A stretch of 18,163 bases of DNA from Planctomycetota bacterium (GTDB lineage Bacteria > Planctomycetota > Phycisphaerae > WQYP01), in assembly GCA_021809365.1 (NCBI GenBank), contig JAKBAC010000058.1, forward strand, positions 1-18,163, given 5' to 3'. Within the stretch, counting starts at the first letter, position 1; each line of letters opens with the position of its first letter. The position numbers were made by a program, and so were the translations under genes. This document shows, piece after piece, positions 1-8,093 of this stretch. The notes beneath the pieces are model-generated. The model had not been told where the DNA came from and did no database searches. It worked only from the letters and a program-made list of their open reading frames with translations.

Positions 1-89
1 CCGATCTTCGGCAGCGCATCCATCTCGGAGGCGTCGGCCCACCCGTTTATGTCTGGCTGCTGCATTTTGACAAGACGAAAGATAAATAA
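1..89 (+). CDS. C-terminal tail of an unidentified protein (partial)
   Basis: Frame 3 is open from the window edge to a TAA at 87-89. It encodes about 28 residues ending in HFDKTKDK, with a hydrophobic stretch VYVWLL before the charged tail. Frame 2 is closed by a TGA nearby, and frame 1 reads through without protein-like composition. The stop lies 54 bases before the polA start on the same strand, so the two genes could be co-transcribed. Too little is visible to name a family, and the reading is weak because only the last residues are in the window. Confidence 0.35.
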   Translation, partial: DLRQRIHLGGVGPPVYVWLLHFDKTKDK

Positions 90-143
90 ATCACCCTTGA
101 TGTTTTTGCCCACAATCGGCGTAAGTTGGGTTAAAATTCGTCA

Positions 144-2999
144 ATGACCGCTGCGCAGACATTATATATTATCGATGGCCACGCCCAGATTTACCGTGCG
201 TTTCATGCCTTGCCGCCGTTGAACGCCCCCTCCGGCGAACCGACTAATGCCACCCTTGGTTTTGTTACCGCTTTGCTCAAACTCCTGCAATCCAAAAAGC
301 CGACACGCCTGATACTGGCCATGGACGCGGGATCCAGTGGCCGCGACCTGCTGGACGCTCAGTACAAAGCCCAGCGCAAACCCATGCCCGATGAGATGCG
401 CCCGCAGATTGAACGCATCATGAGTATCGCCTCGATCTTGGAGATACCCACGTTGCGCATTGCCGGTTTTGAGGCGGATGATGTCATTGCCACGCTGACA
501 CAGCGGATTCTGTCGCAGGCTGATCCCCCCGATATTTTTATTTGCTCGCGCGATAAGGACCTCGACCAGCTCATTGACGATCATGTCCGCCTGTATGACA
601 TTCAAACCGGTGAAATCATTGATGCGCCGGCTCTTGTGCAAAGCAAGGGCTACCTGCCAAAGCAGGCCGGCGATGTACTGGCATTAACCGGGGACACCGC
701 GGATAACATCGCGGGAATTCCCGGCGTAGGCCCTAAGACCGCCGCCAAATGGATCGCCCAGTTCGGCAATCTGGATAATCTCATCGCCCATGTCGGCGAA
801 ATCCCGGGGAAAATCGGTCAGGCTTTGCGTGAGAATCTGCACGTTCTGGACCGATCGCGGAAACTTGTCCGATTGCGCCATGATGTGCCGTTGGATTCGC
901 CCAACGTCGATTTTGATCCCGCCACACTGACCCGATTGGAACCTGTATTCAAAGAGCTGCAATTTCAGCGGCTCCTGCCGATCTTAAAGCAGACACTACA
1001 GGTGTTCGGAATTGCGCCGGCACCCACGCCTGTTCTCGCCGCAAATGCGCCACCCCCGGATAGAATCGACATCAATACCCAACGTGATTCCCATACCCCT
1101 CAAGGGCTTTTTGATGCGCCGGAATCCGCATCCGTGGCGGTGGAACCCGCTTCACCACATCCAGCGGCACCGGCGGAACTTAAGGAAGTCCATGGCGATT
1201 ATCGCCTGGTCAACAGCCGGGCTGATTTGGCGGCCATGATGCGCGACATTCATGCGCTATTGGATGCCAATCCCCAACGCTGGCTGGCGGTGGATACGGA
1301 AACCGATTCGCTCTCCGCCCTGCAATCACGCCTCTGCGGCGTATCGCTGGCGGCCGGTGCCGCCCTGGCATGGTACATTCCGGTCATGGGGCCGGGCTGT
1401 GAGCTGACGCTTGCTGAAGTGGCCACCCACCTGGCACCGCTGCTGGCCGATGAGAGCATCCGGAAGATCGGGCAGAATCTCAAATATGACATGCACGTCC
1501 TGCGTCGCCATAACATGCCCCTGGGTGGAATTTACCTCGACACCATGGTGGCCGGTTATCTTGTGGATGCCGCGCGCCAAAGCCTTTCCATGGACGCCTT
1601 GGCCGCCGATTATCTCGGATTGCGTCCCATTCCCATTACCGATCTCATCGGCAGCGGCGGCAAACAGGGGAGCTTCGCCGACGTTCCGCTCGATCGCGCC
1701 ACGCGCTACGCCGCGGAAGATGCCGATGTCACCTATCGACTGGCGCACGTATTGTTTCCACGGATTCAATCCATGGGAATGGAAAAACTGCTCTTTGAAT
1801 TGGAAATGCCGCTGGTGGAAATTCTTGCCGCGATGGAGGCCACCGGTGTTAAAGTCAACATACCACTGCTCGGCGATCTAAGCATTCGACTGGGGAAGAA
1901 GATTGATGCTCTCCGCCGCCAGATCATGGAAGCTGCGGGCATGGATTTTAATCCCGATTCACCCAAGCAGCTTGCGGACGTGTTATTTGTTAAACTGGCC
2001 CTGCCCGCGGGGAAAAAAAATAAGACCGGCTACAGCACGAATGTGGACGTGCTGGAGGCGCTGGCTCAGCAGCATCCGGTGCCGGCGCTGGTGCTCGAAT
2101 ACCGCCAGTTGGGCAAATTGAAAAATACTTATGTCGATTCGTTGATTGAAGAATCCGCGGGGCGCACAGGCCGTATTCACGCCCAATTTAATCAGACCGT
2201 GGCGGAAACGGGGCGGCTTTCCAGCAGTAATCCCAATTTGCAGAACATTCCCATCCGCACCGAAGAGGGTCGGGAAATTCGCCGCGCTTTTATCGCTGAT
2301 GGCCCGGATAAATGCCTTCTGGCCGCCGATTATTCCCAGATTGAATTGCGCGTCATGGCCCATTATTGCCGCGAACCGGCGCTGATTGAGGCGTTTGCGC
2401 GCAACCAGGATATTCACCAGTTTGTGGCCACGGAAATCTATCATGTACCACCTCAGGAGGTGACTGCGGAAATGCGCCGCGTGGCCAAAACCGTCAATTT
2501 CGGCATTATCTACGGCCAGACCGCCTTTGGCCTTAAGCAGGTGCTGAAAATAACCCGCGCCCAGGCGGAGGAGTTTATCGCCGCCTATAAACAGCGATTC
2601 CCCGGCATCGACGTGTTTGCCCATGATTGCATCGCGCAGGCGGAACAACACGGTTATGTCACCACCATTCTGGGTCGCCGCCGCCCGATTCCGGAAATAA
2701 CATCCAGCCAGCAAGCCGTGCGCAATTTCGGTCAGCGCGCGGCCGTGAATACCGTCATTCAAGGCTCCGCGGCGGATTTAATCAAACAGGCCATGGTGCG
2801 CATCGCCAAACGCATCAAAAACGATCCGCGCATCAAACTGCTTTTGCAGGTGCATGATGAACTGGTGTTTGAATGTGATCGCGCCGCGGTGGAGGAATTC
2901 GCCACGCTGGTCCGATTGGAAATGGAACAGGCCATTCAATTGGCCGTGCCGGTCAAGGTCGAAGTCCATTGGGGTGCCAACTGGCTGGAAGCCAAGTAA
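144..2999 (+). CDS. polA: DNA polymerase I
   Basis: Family A repair and replication polymerase that removes RNA primers and fills gaps, acting in the cytoplasm on the chromosome. Three domains are visible in order. The 5'-3' FEN-like exonuclease (about residues 1-290) has FEADDVIATL, CSRDKDLDQL and the helix-hairpin-helix stretch IPGVGPKTAAKW. The 3'-5' exonuclease (about 350-545) keeps all DEDDy residues: D384 and E386 in DTETDS, D449, Y522 and D526. The polymerase domain (about 580-951) has motif A DYSQIELR with D729, motif B RRVAKTVNFGIIYG at 778-791, and motif C VHDELVFE with D905 and E906. Unlike many bacterial Pol I proteins that lack proofreading, this one should edit. The length of 951 aa is normal, with a Pro/Ala-rich linker near residues 290-350. 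ATG at 144 is chosen because the conserved start LYIIDGHAQIYRAF follows directly; no strong ribosome binding site is visible. Confidence 0.97.
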   Translation: MTAAQTLYIIDGHAQIYRAFHALPPLNAPSGEPTNATLGFVTALLKLLQSKKPTRLILAMDAGSSGRDLLDAQYKAQRKPMPDEMRPQIERIMSIASILEIPTLRIAGFEADDVIATLTQRILSQADPPDIFICSRDKDLDQLIDDHVRLYDIQTGEIIDAPALVQSKGYLPKQAGDVLALTGDTADNIAGIPGVGPKTAAKWIAQFGNLDNLIAHVGEIPGKIGQALRENLHVLDRSRKLVRLRHDVPLDSPNVDFDPATLTRLEPVFKELQFQRLLPILKQTLQVFGIAPAPTPVLAANAPPPDRIDINTQRDSHTPQGLFDAPESASVAVEPASPHPAAPAELKEVHGDYRLVNSRADLAAMMRDIHALLDANPQRWLAVDTETDSLSALQSRLCGVSLAAGAALAWYIPVMGPGCELTLAEVATHLAPLLADESIRKIGQNLKYDMHVLRRHNMPLGGIYLDTMVAGYLVDAARQSLSMDALAADYLGLRPIPITDLIGSGGKQGSFADVPLDRATRYAAEDADVTYRLAHVLFPRIQSMGMEKLLFELEMPLVEILAAMEATGVKVNIPLLGDLSIRLGKKIDALRRQIMEAAGMDFNPDSPKQLADVLFVKLALPAGKKNKTGYSTNVDVLEALAQQHPVPALVLEYRQLGKLKNTYVDSLIEESAGRTGRIHAQFNQTVAETGRLSSSNPNLQNIPIRTEEGREIRRAFIADGPDKCLLAADYSQIELRVMAHYCREPALIEAFARNQDIHQFVATEIYHVPPQEVTAEMRRVAKTVNFGIIYGQTAFGLKQVLKITRAQAEEFIAAYKQRFPGIDVFAHDCIAQAEQHGYVTTILGRRRPIPEITSSQQAVRNFGQRAAVNTVIQGSAADLIKQAMVRIAKRIKNDPRIKLLLQVHDELVFECDRAAVEEFATLVRLEMEQAIQLAVPVKVEVHWGANWLEAK

Positions 3000-3315
3000 A
3001 CGCCGCCCCCGGGGAAACACGCAAACCGTGAATGGCGCGCGGCAGTCGCCGGTGTCAAGAAAGAAGTAAGTGGACCGCAGGGATTGCCCCATCTTGCGAC
3101 AGCATCATATAGTTCCAGCCTTACGTCCTCTACTGCTCAACTCTCTACTGATCCCTGCCCTGCGGCAAGGGCCGCCGCCGTTCGCCCGGAAGTCTTGCCA
3201 CGCCCGAGATTGCGGCGAGATCAAGGCATCTTCGTGAATGCGGGGCCTTCGGTGTATAGTAGAGAGATTGCCCCAAGCACGGTGACGCGGGGCACACCCG
3301 GTACGAGGTTGGTTG
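3000..3315. other. Intergenic spacer between polA and pcrA
   Basis: This is 316 bases without a convincing gene. A weak GCCCT/AGGGC stem (3157-3172) is the only hairpin of note and has no T-run, so I do not call a terminator. A short + frame (3084-3326) has Ser/Pro/Arg-rich composition and no ribosome binding site, and I leave it out. A possible promoter near the right end is listed separately. Confidence 0.5.
3231..3260 (+). promoter_or_regulatory. Possible sigma-70-type promoter of pcrA
   Basis: TTCGTG (3231-3236) and TATAGT (3255-3260) are separated by 18 bases and end 55 bases before the pcrA start. The -10 box matches 5 of 6 consensus bases but the -35 only 3 of 6. It is plausible by position only. 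Confidence 0.3.
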
Positions 3316-5820
3316 ATGGCGGTTGATGTCAATGTGATTCTTGAAGGGTTAACGGTACCGCAGCGCGAGGCGGCTACGCATATTGATGGGCCGCTGCTGG
3401 TGCTGGCCGGGGCGGGATCGGGAAAAACCCGAACCATTACCCGGCGCATCGCCTATCTGGTTGCCAATGGCATTCCACCATGGAACATCCTCGCGGTCAC
3501 CTTCACCAACAAGGCGGCCGGTGAAATGCGGCATCGCACCATGGACTTGTTGCGGGAGCTGCCGGCCCGCTTATCACGCGGGGTCACCGTCGCCACCTTC
3601 CACAGCCTGTGCGCCCGCCTGTTGCGGGAATATGCGCCGGTTATGGGCCTGGCACCCAATTTCAATATCATGGATACATCGGATCAATTGAAGCTGGTGA
3701 AACAGGCCATGGAAAAGGCCGGGCTTTCACCGGACGCCATGAAACCCGATCGCGTTTTAAGCGCCATCAGTGATGCCAAAAGTAAACTCAAATCGGCGGA
3801 GGCGTTCGCCAAAACCGCCACGATGTTCAATGACCGCAACATCGCCCGCGTGTACATGGCCTACGAGCAGGTGATGGCTGAGAATAAGGGCGTGGATTTT
3901 GATGATCTGTTATTCAAAACCGCGGTGATGCTGCGCGATCATGCGGAGGTGCGGGGACAACTGCAGGAACGTTTTCGATATATTCTGATTGATGAATATC
4001 AGGATACCAACCATGCGCAGTTCGTCATCTCACACATGCTGGCCATGAACCATAAGAATATCTGCGTAACCGGTGATCCGGATCAGTCGATCTACGGCTG
4101 GCGCGGGGCGAATCTATCCAACATTCTGGAATTTGAGCAATTCTTCCCCAATGCCAAAGTCGTGCTGCTGGAACAGAATTACCGCAGCACCAAGATCATC
4201 CTCAAGGCGGCATCGGCGTTGATTTCCAATAACATTGCGCGAAAAAATAAAGAACTCTGGACGGACAATGAAACCGGCCCGAAGATTCTGCACCTGATTT
4301 GCGATGATGAGCATCAGGAAGCGCACGAGTTGGTCCAGCGCCTTAAGGACTTTCATGACCGCCGGCAGATCGGCTGGGAAAAAATGGCGGTGATGTACCG
4401 CATCAACGCCATGACCCGCGTGTTCGAAGATGCGCTGATGAAAGCCGGCGTGCCCTATCAGATTATCCGCGGCACGGAATTCTATGGCCGCAGGGAAGTG
4501 AAGGATGTTATCGCCTATTTAAGGCTGATTACCACCCCGGAGGACAACATCAGCCTGGAACGTGTCATTAACGTGCCCGCCCGTTCCATCGGACAAACCA
4601 GCGTGGCCCGTCTTTCCGGTTATGCCAATGAGCATCGCCTGACGCTCATGGAAGCATGCCGCATGGCGGACAAAATTGACGGTCTGCCCAAACGCGCTGC
4701 CGAAGGTTGCCGGAAATTCGCCGCGATGATTGATTCCTGGCGAAACAAATTTACGCGCTCCACGACACCCGACGCGCAGGAGCGTGCGGAGTTTGGCGAC
4801 ACCATCGCCCCATCCCAGTCGGACTCATTTGATTTTTCCGAAAGCGATCCCGACGCCAACTCGCAAACCGATCCGTTATATGATCCCGCATTCGTTGCGC
4901 CGGTTCAATCCGCGATGGAATCCGGCGAACCCGCGGATGCGTATCCGGATACCGCGGACGGGGCGGCTGATGCGGAATCTCCGGATGTTGGTTCCGCTTT
5001 CAATGTGCCGGTGGCGGAAATTATGGAAACAGTCATAGAAATTTCGGGAATGAAACGTGCTGACTCCGGCTCCGCGGAGGACGATGAACAGCGCAATGCC
5101 AATATTCTGGAGCTGGTCAATGTGGCGGCGGAATTTGATCGGCAGAATCCGGGCGGGACATTGCAGGATTATCTTACACAGGTGACGCTGGTTTCCGATA
5201 CGGATCGCATGAAGGATCAAAGCACTGCCGTAACTTTGCTGACCCTGCACGCCGCCAAAGGCCTGGAATTTCCGGTCGTTGCCATTGTGGGCATGGAAGA
5301 AGGTTTAATTCCCCATCAGCGCATGTTTGGGGATCGTCATGCGGAAATGAATATTGAAGAGGAGCGGCGTCTGGCGTTTGTGGGAATTACCCGTGCCATG
5401 AAACATTTGATTTTAACCAGGGCCCAGTATCGCACGATGATGGGCCGCAGCGAGGCCAAACGTCCGTCCCAATTTCTCGAAGAGATTCCGGAGGATTGTC
5501 TGGAAGTGGTGGATACAACCATGCTGGAACGCCCGGCTGGATCGCCCGGATTTAGGGATGGATTGAGCTATCATTCTCCGCGGCACTTCCCGCCCGCCGC
5601 GATTGGGCATCCGGGCAGTGGGCCCAAACGGGAATCCGCCGCGGTCGGTAACACCCGTTTCCGCCGGGGAACATTGGTGCGCCACGCCAAATTTGGTCTG
5701 GGGCGAATCGAGCAAATTGATGAAGTGGGCGGCGATTATCGCGCCGAAATCAATTTTCAGGGATCGGGCCGGCGCACGCTGCTGCTTAGTTTTGCCAAAC
5801 TCGAAACTGTGGATGGATGA
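3316..5820 (+). CDS. pcrA: UvrD/PcrA-type ATP-dependent DNA helicase (SF1A)
   Basis: A 3'-5' helicase for nucleotide excision repair, mismatch repair and clearing of stalled replication. All SF1A motifs are present: Q-motif LTVPQREA, Walker A GAGSGKT with K37, Ia TFTNKAAGEM, II LIDEYQDTN with D226 and E227, III GDPDQSIYGWRGA, IV LEQNYRST, V TLHAAKGLEFPVV and VI EEERRLAFVGITRA. The last ~50 residues (VRHAKFGLGRIEQI...) match the C-terminal Tudor-like domain of PcrA, which in known members contacts RNA polymerase. Odd feature: about residues 479-563 form an acidic, low-complexity Ser/Asp/Pro/Ala insert that usual PcrA/UvrD proteins lack, just before the NVPVAEIMETVIEISG segment of domain 2B. 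ATG 3316 is preceded by GAGG at 3305-3308 with 7 bases spacing; a TTG directly before it is a weaker alternative. The length of 834 aa exceeds the usual 720-750, mostly because of the insert. Confidence 0.95.
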   Translation: MAVDVNVILEGLTVPQREAATHIDGPLLVLAGAGSGKTRTITRRIAYLVANGIPPWNILAVTFTNKAAGEMRHRTMDLLRELPARLSRGVTVATFHSLCARLLREYAPVMGLAPNFNIMDTSDQLKLVKQAMEKAGLSPDAMKPDRVLSAISDAKSKLKSAEAFAKTATMFNDRNIARVYMAYEQVMAENKGVDFDDLLFKTAVMLRDHAEVRGQLQERFRYILIDEYQDTNHAQFVISHMLAMNHKNICVTGDPDQSIYGWRGANLSNILEFEQFFPNAKVVLLEQNYRSTKIILKAASALISNNIARKNKELWTDNETGPKILHLICDDEHQEAHELVQRLKDFHDRRQIGWEKMAVMYRINAMTRVFEDALMKAGVPYQIIRGTEFYGRREVKDVIAYLRLITTPEDNISLERVINVPARSIGQTSVARLSGYANEHRLTLMEACRMADKIDGLPKRAAEGCRKFAAMIDSWRNKFTRSTTPDAQERAEFGDTIAPSQSDSFDFSESDPDANSQTDPLYDPAFVAPVQSAMESGEPADAYPDTADGAADAESPDVGSAFNVPVAEIMETVIEISGMKRADSGSAEDDEQRNANILELVNVAAEFDRQNPGGTLQDYLTQVTLVSDTDRMKDQSTAVTLLTLHAAKGLEFPVVAIVGMEEGLIPHQRMFGDRHAEMNIEEERRLAFVGITRAMKHLILTRAQYRTMMGRSEAKRPSQFLEEIPEDCLEVVDTTMLERPAGSPGFRDGLSYHSPRHFPPAAIGHPGSGPKRESAAVGNTRFRRGTLVRHAKFGLGRIEQIDEVGGDYRAEINFQGSGRRTLLLSFAKLETVDG

Positions 5821-5838
5821 CTTCCTGTGCCAGGCCGC

Positions 5839-5852
5839 AATAATAGGGACAG
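5839..5852 (+). repeat. Dispersed 14-mer AATAATAGGGACAG, copy 1
   Basis: Lies 18 bases after the pcrA stop in the sense direction. The identical 14-mer, inverted in the window (11102-11115), covers the stop codon of hsdR, again in the sense direction of that gene. It may be the edge of a dispersed repeat family. Confidence 0.5.
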
Positions 5853-5855
5853 CGT

Positions 5856-5901
5856 AGCCACTGCGTGTACACGCGGAGCTTGATGCCACGCGACAGTGGC
5901 T
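5856..5901. repeat. Inverted repeat / hairpin downstream of pcrA
   Basis: AGCCACTG (5856-5863) pairs with CAGTGGCT (5894-5901), and CGTG/CACG inside extends the stem with a small bulge. The loop side holds a perfect 12-bp palindrome GCGTGTACACGC (5863-5874). There is no T-run, so termination is possible but not shown. Confidence 0.45.
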
Positions 5902-5953
5902 GATTGGGGGCCTATGACACTTTATGCGGGTTACGGATAACGCAATAGTCTCT

Positions 5954-6038
5954 CCCCCGAGCACCGTGGTGATAACCCGGTGCCGTCAGCCCCCGCACGG
6001 ACCAGCGGCACCGCATTACCATGACGGTGCTCCGGGGG
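5954..6038. repeat. Long imperfect hairpin, candidate structured RNA or short non-autonomous element
   Basis: The outer arms are CCCCCGAGCACCGT (5954-5967) and ACGGTGCTCCGGGGG (6024-6038), complementary with one bulged base. The inner arms ggtgataacccggtgccg and cggcaccgcattacc pair with a few mismatches, so the whole 85 bases fold into one rod. The 379-base gap between pcrA and the next gene otherwise contains no reading frame that looks real. I could not match the fold to a known riboswitch. Confidence 0.45.
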
Positions 6039-6141
6039 TATCGCGTTTGCGGCGCAGTAAAACCATGCCCGCATTAAGTGTCACGCACCCATCTGGACCA
6101 TTTCTGATCCGCGCTTGTCTAAAATCTGTGATCCGGTCAAA

Positions 6142-6225
6142 ATGAACTCGTTCTGTGGTGAATGTCGCTATTACGAAGAGTACGGAAGGAGTACCAGCGA
6201 TGGGAAGATGCGCCGCTTGTGGTAA
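6142..6225 (+). CDS. Possible 27-residue CxxC peptide upstream of and overlapping the zinc-ribbon gene
   Basis: ATG 6142 to TAA 6223-6225 reads MNSFCGECRYYEEYGRS and ends MRRLW. The FCGECRYYE segment is like the first knuckle of small zinc-ribbon proteins. It overlaps the start of the 6200 gene in another frame and has no good ribosome binding site. It could be a leader peptide or chance. Confidence 0.2.
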   Translation: MNSFCGECRYYEEYGRSTSDGKMRRLW

Positions 6226-6679
6226 AATCATCTTTGGCGGAGTCAAAGATGGTGAATACCGATTTTGCAATGCCCGGTGTCGAAATAATGGCCGCATACT
6301 TGCGGTCGCGGCGGTCGTGCCGGAAGAGGTCGTGGAAACCTTTGCCGCCCAGATACACTCCGGCCCATGTCCCAAATGTAAGAAGTCAGGCCCAGTTGAT
6401 GTTCACGAATACTATCGTGTTTGGTCCGCATTTGTCGTGACACGACACACAAACTTCTCACAGGTCAGTTGTCGCCGATGTGCAATAAAATCGCAAGCGG
6501 GCGGCATGATTTTTTGCGCTCTGTTTGGATGGTGGGGCATTCCATGGGGCTTGATTTTTACCCCCATCCAAATTGGCCTGAACATCATGGCCATGGCGTC
6601 TCCTCCTGATCCCGCCGCCCCTTCGCGTGAACTTAAGCGCAGGGCGCGAATTCAATTGGCGGCCCGGGTTCAGCAATGA
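6200..6679 (+). CDS. Zinc-ribbon protein with hydrophobic C-terminal segment, function unknown
   Basis: A 159-residue protein with three Cys-pair knuckles. An N-terminal CAAC-x15-CNARC cluster (about residues 4-27) looks like a small treble-clef or ribbon. Then come CPKC (about 53-56) and CRRC (about 85-88), which probably form a second zinc ribbon. Residues ~95-122 (GMIFCALFGWWGIPWGLIF...) are strongly hydrophobic and Trp-rich, so it is likely membrane-attached or a hairpin insertion. The tail is basic. The pattern PVDVHEYYRVWSA...QVSCRRC...GWWGIPWGLIFTP resembles uncharacterised zinc-ribbon membrane proteins of environmental bacteria. No enzymatic motif is visible. ATG 6200 is chosen over upstream GTG codons at 6155/6158 because GGAAGGAG at 6184-6191 sits 8 bases before it. 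The gene converges on the glycosyltransferase gene. Confidence 0.75.
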   Translation: MGRCAACGKIIFGGVKDGEYRFCNARCRNNGRILAVAAVVPEEVVETFAAQIHSGPCPKCKKSGPVDVHEYYRVWSAFVVTRHTNFSQVSCRRCAIKSQAGGMIFCALFGWWGIPWGLIFTPIQIGLNIMAMASPPDPAAPSRELKRRARIQLAARVQQ

Positions 6680-6870
6680 GCGGACGGCGTGCCATAAATC
6701 CGCGCACTGCGCCGGGACTGTGCATCACATTTTGGTCTTGTGTCCCAGTGCGCCGCCACGCCGACCGCGTTGATTGGTTGCGCTCACATGGCTACAAGAC
6801 AATTTTATAGGTGACGACCTTCGAGGTGCGCTGATGAAAACGCATACGGCGGCTGATAGAGAAGGAATTG

Positions 6871-6913
6871 ATGGCCCGCGTGCTACGTCGTACACTCGAC
6901 GTGATCGGGCCAT
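6871..6913. terminator. Nested hairpin between convergent genes, possible bidirectional terminator
   Basis: ATGGCCCG (6871-6878) pairs with CGGGCCAT (6906-6913), and ACGTCG (6885-6890) with CGACGT (6897-6902) inside it. It lies between the 3' ends of two converging genes, where a terminator is expected. It is followed only by a weak ccatttt run on the + side, so intrinsic termination is uncertain. The rest of 6680-6934 shows nothing else I can support. Confidence 0.4.
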
Positions 6914-6934
6914 GAGGAATAATTCCCCATTTTG

Positions 6935-8056
6935 TCATAATGAATCGGTATGAGCCGGCGGCGCGGCTTTCCGCATTCCGCGCAGGTCATGCTGAAAAAG
7001 TTTCCGCATTGCATACCGCACAACCAGAACCGTAGCGATCGCCGTCGCCAGGGCCGCCTTATGCCCGCAATAACCAACGACGGCCCATCCCGCCGCCAAT
7101 CCCACACATAATTCCATGGCACTGATTGCGGCAAACTCGGCAAAAGGACGTTTCATGGAAATGTCTGTTTTTTGGGTATGCACATATCGCACAAAAAACA
7201 ACAGGGTTACCAGCGTCATCCCCGCCAGGCCGATGGCCAAGGCACCCATAAATGGAATTCCAATCCCCATCGCGGCCAAGGCAAAGAGGGCCAGGCAGAC
7301 GGCGGCACCGCATGCGGCGGCGATCAAAAATTTCAGCCGCGGCGACATGTTGGGAAATTTATAATCGTAAAGCCGCGAAAGATGCTCAAGATAACGGAAC
7401 TGTTCGGCAAGCGTCAGTTTGCTTTCCCCGTGCAGGCGGTTGCGAAAAACAATCGGCACCTCAACGATTCGCGTCGCCCGGCACTTGACGATTAACTCCA
7501 GGCCTATTTTATATCCAATGGGATTCAGCCAATCCGCAGCCAGATAAAGTTGCCGTGGCAGCGCAAAAAAACCGGCCATGGGATCGCGTATGCCGCGGGC
7601 AAAGGGCCGACTTAAAATGGTGGCGACGGCGCTGTTGACCCAGCGGAAGCGACCCCAATCCTCGGTTCTTCCGCCTGCGACGTAGCGGGATCCAATGGTG
7701 AAATCCGCGCGATCTTCGACCAGCGGGTCAATTAAAGATGGGATGGATTCGGGCGGATGGCTCAAATCAGCATCCATGACCAAGATGTACGGGTATTGAG
7801 CCAATGCCATGCCGGCCAGCACGGCGGATGATAATCCGCGTTCACCCGTTCGGATTAGATATCGGAATTGCGGCCATTGCGCAGCCAGATCGGCCAACAC
7901 CTTGGCCGTACCATCGGGGGAATTGTCATCCACCACAATAATTTCCCACAGCCAATCGTGGCTGTTAAGAGCGGCTGCAACCTGCGGGATCAGGCGCGGC
8001 AAATTTTCCGCCTCACGAAATGCGGGAACAACAACGCTTACGCCAACTCGGGACAT
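6935..8056 (-). CDS. Polyprenol-phosphate mannosyltransferase-like GT2 fused to a GtrA-like membrane domain
   Basis: The N-terminal ~235 residues are a GT-A glycosyltransferase family 2 domain of the dolichyl/undecaprenyl-phosphate sugar synthase type: VVPAFREAENLP, VVDDNSPDGT (DD at 43-44), the metal-binding MDADLSHPP (DAD at 95-97), IGSRYVAGG, and the HGESKLTLAEQFRYLEHL signature. Residues ~241-355 hold about four membrane segments (LKFLIAAACGAAV, GALAIGLAGMTLVTLLFF, FAAISAMELCVGLAAGW, ALATAIATVLVVRY) of the GtrA type, often found fused to DPM1-like domains. The probable role is transfer of a sugar from a nucleotide donor to a lipid phosphate at the inner membrane, for surface glycan or protein glycosylation. 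The start at 8056 is preferred (GGAG a few bases upstream, family start SVVVPAF just after). A longer frame to 8170 would overlap ptsI. It lies 37 bases after ptsI and is probably co-transcribed. Confidence 0.88.
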   Translation of the reverse strand: MSRVGVSVVVPAFREAENLPRLIPQVAAALNSHDWLWEIIVVDDNSPDGTAKVLADLAAQWPQFRYLIRTGERGLSSAVLAGMALAQYPYILVMDADLSHPPESIPSLIDPLVEDRADFTIGSRYVAGGRTEDWGRFRWVNSAVATILSRPFARGIRDPMAGFFALPRQLYLAADWLNPIGYKIGLELIVKCRATRIVEVPIVFRNRLHGESKLTLAEQFRYLEHLSRLYDYKFPNMSPRLKFLIAAACGAAVCLALFALAAMGIGIPFMGALAIGLAGMTLVTLLFFVRYVHTQKTDISMKRPFAEFAAISAMELCVGLAAGWAVVGYCGHKAALATAIATVLVVRYAMRKLFQHDLRGMRKAAPPAHTDSL

Positions 8057-8093
8057 GCGCACTCCATGGGGCGCGGCAATTTGAGCCGTGCGA

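Noticed and set aside
67..72. Perfect -35 hexamer TTGACA upstream of polA
   Set aside because: It lies inside the tail of the upstream frame, and no reasonable -10 occurs 16-18 bases downstream.
1983..2762. 259-codon open frame on the - strand opposite the polymerase domain of polA
   Set aside because: Antisense shadow. The polA frame carries all family motifs across the same bases.
5856..5901. GCCACTG box as part of a cobalamin riboswitch
   Set aside because: The word is simply one arm of a hairpin. The rest of the cobalamin core is absent, and the downstream gene is not a B12 gene.
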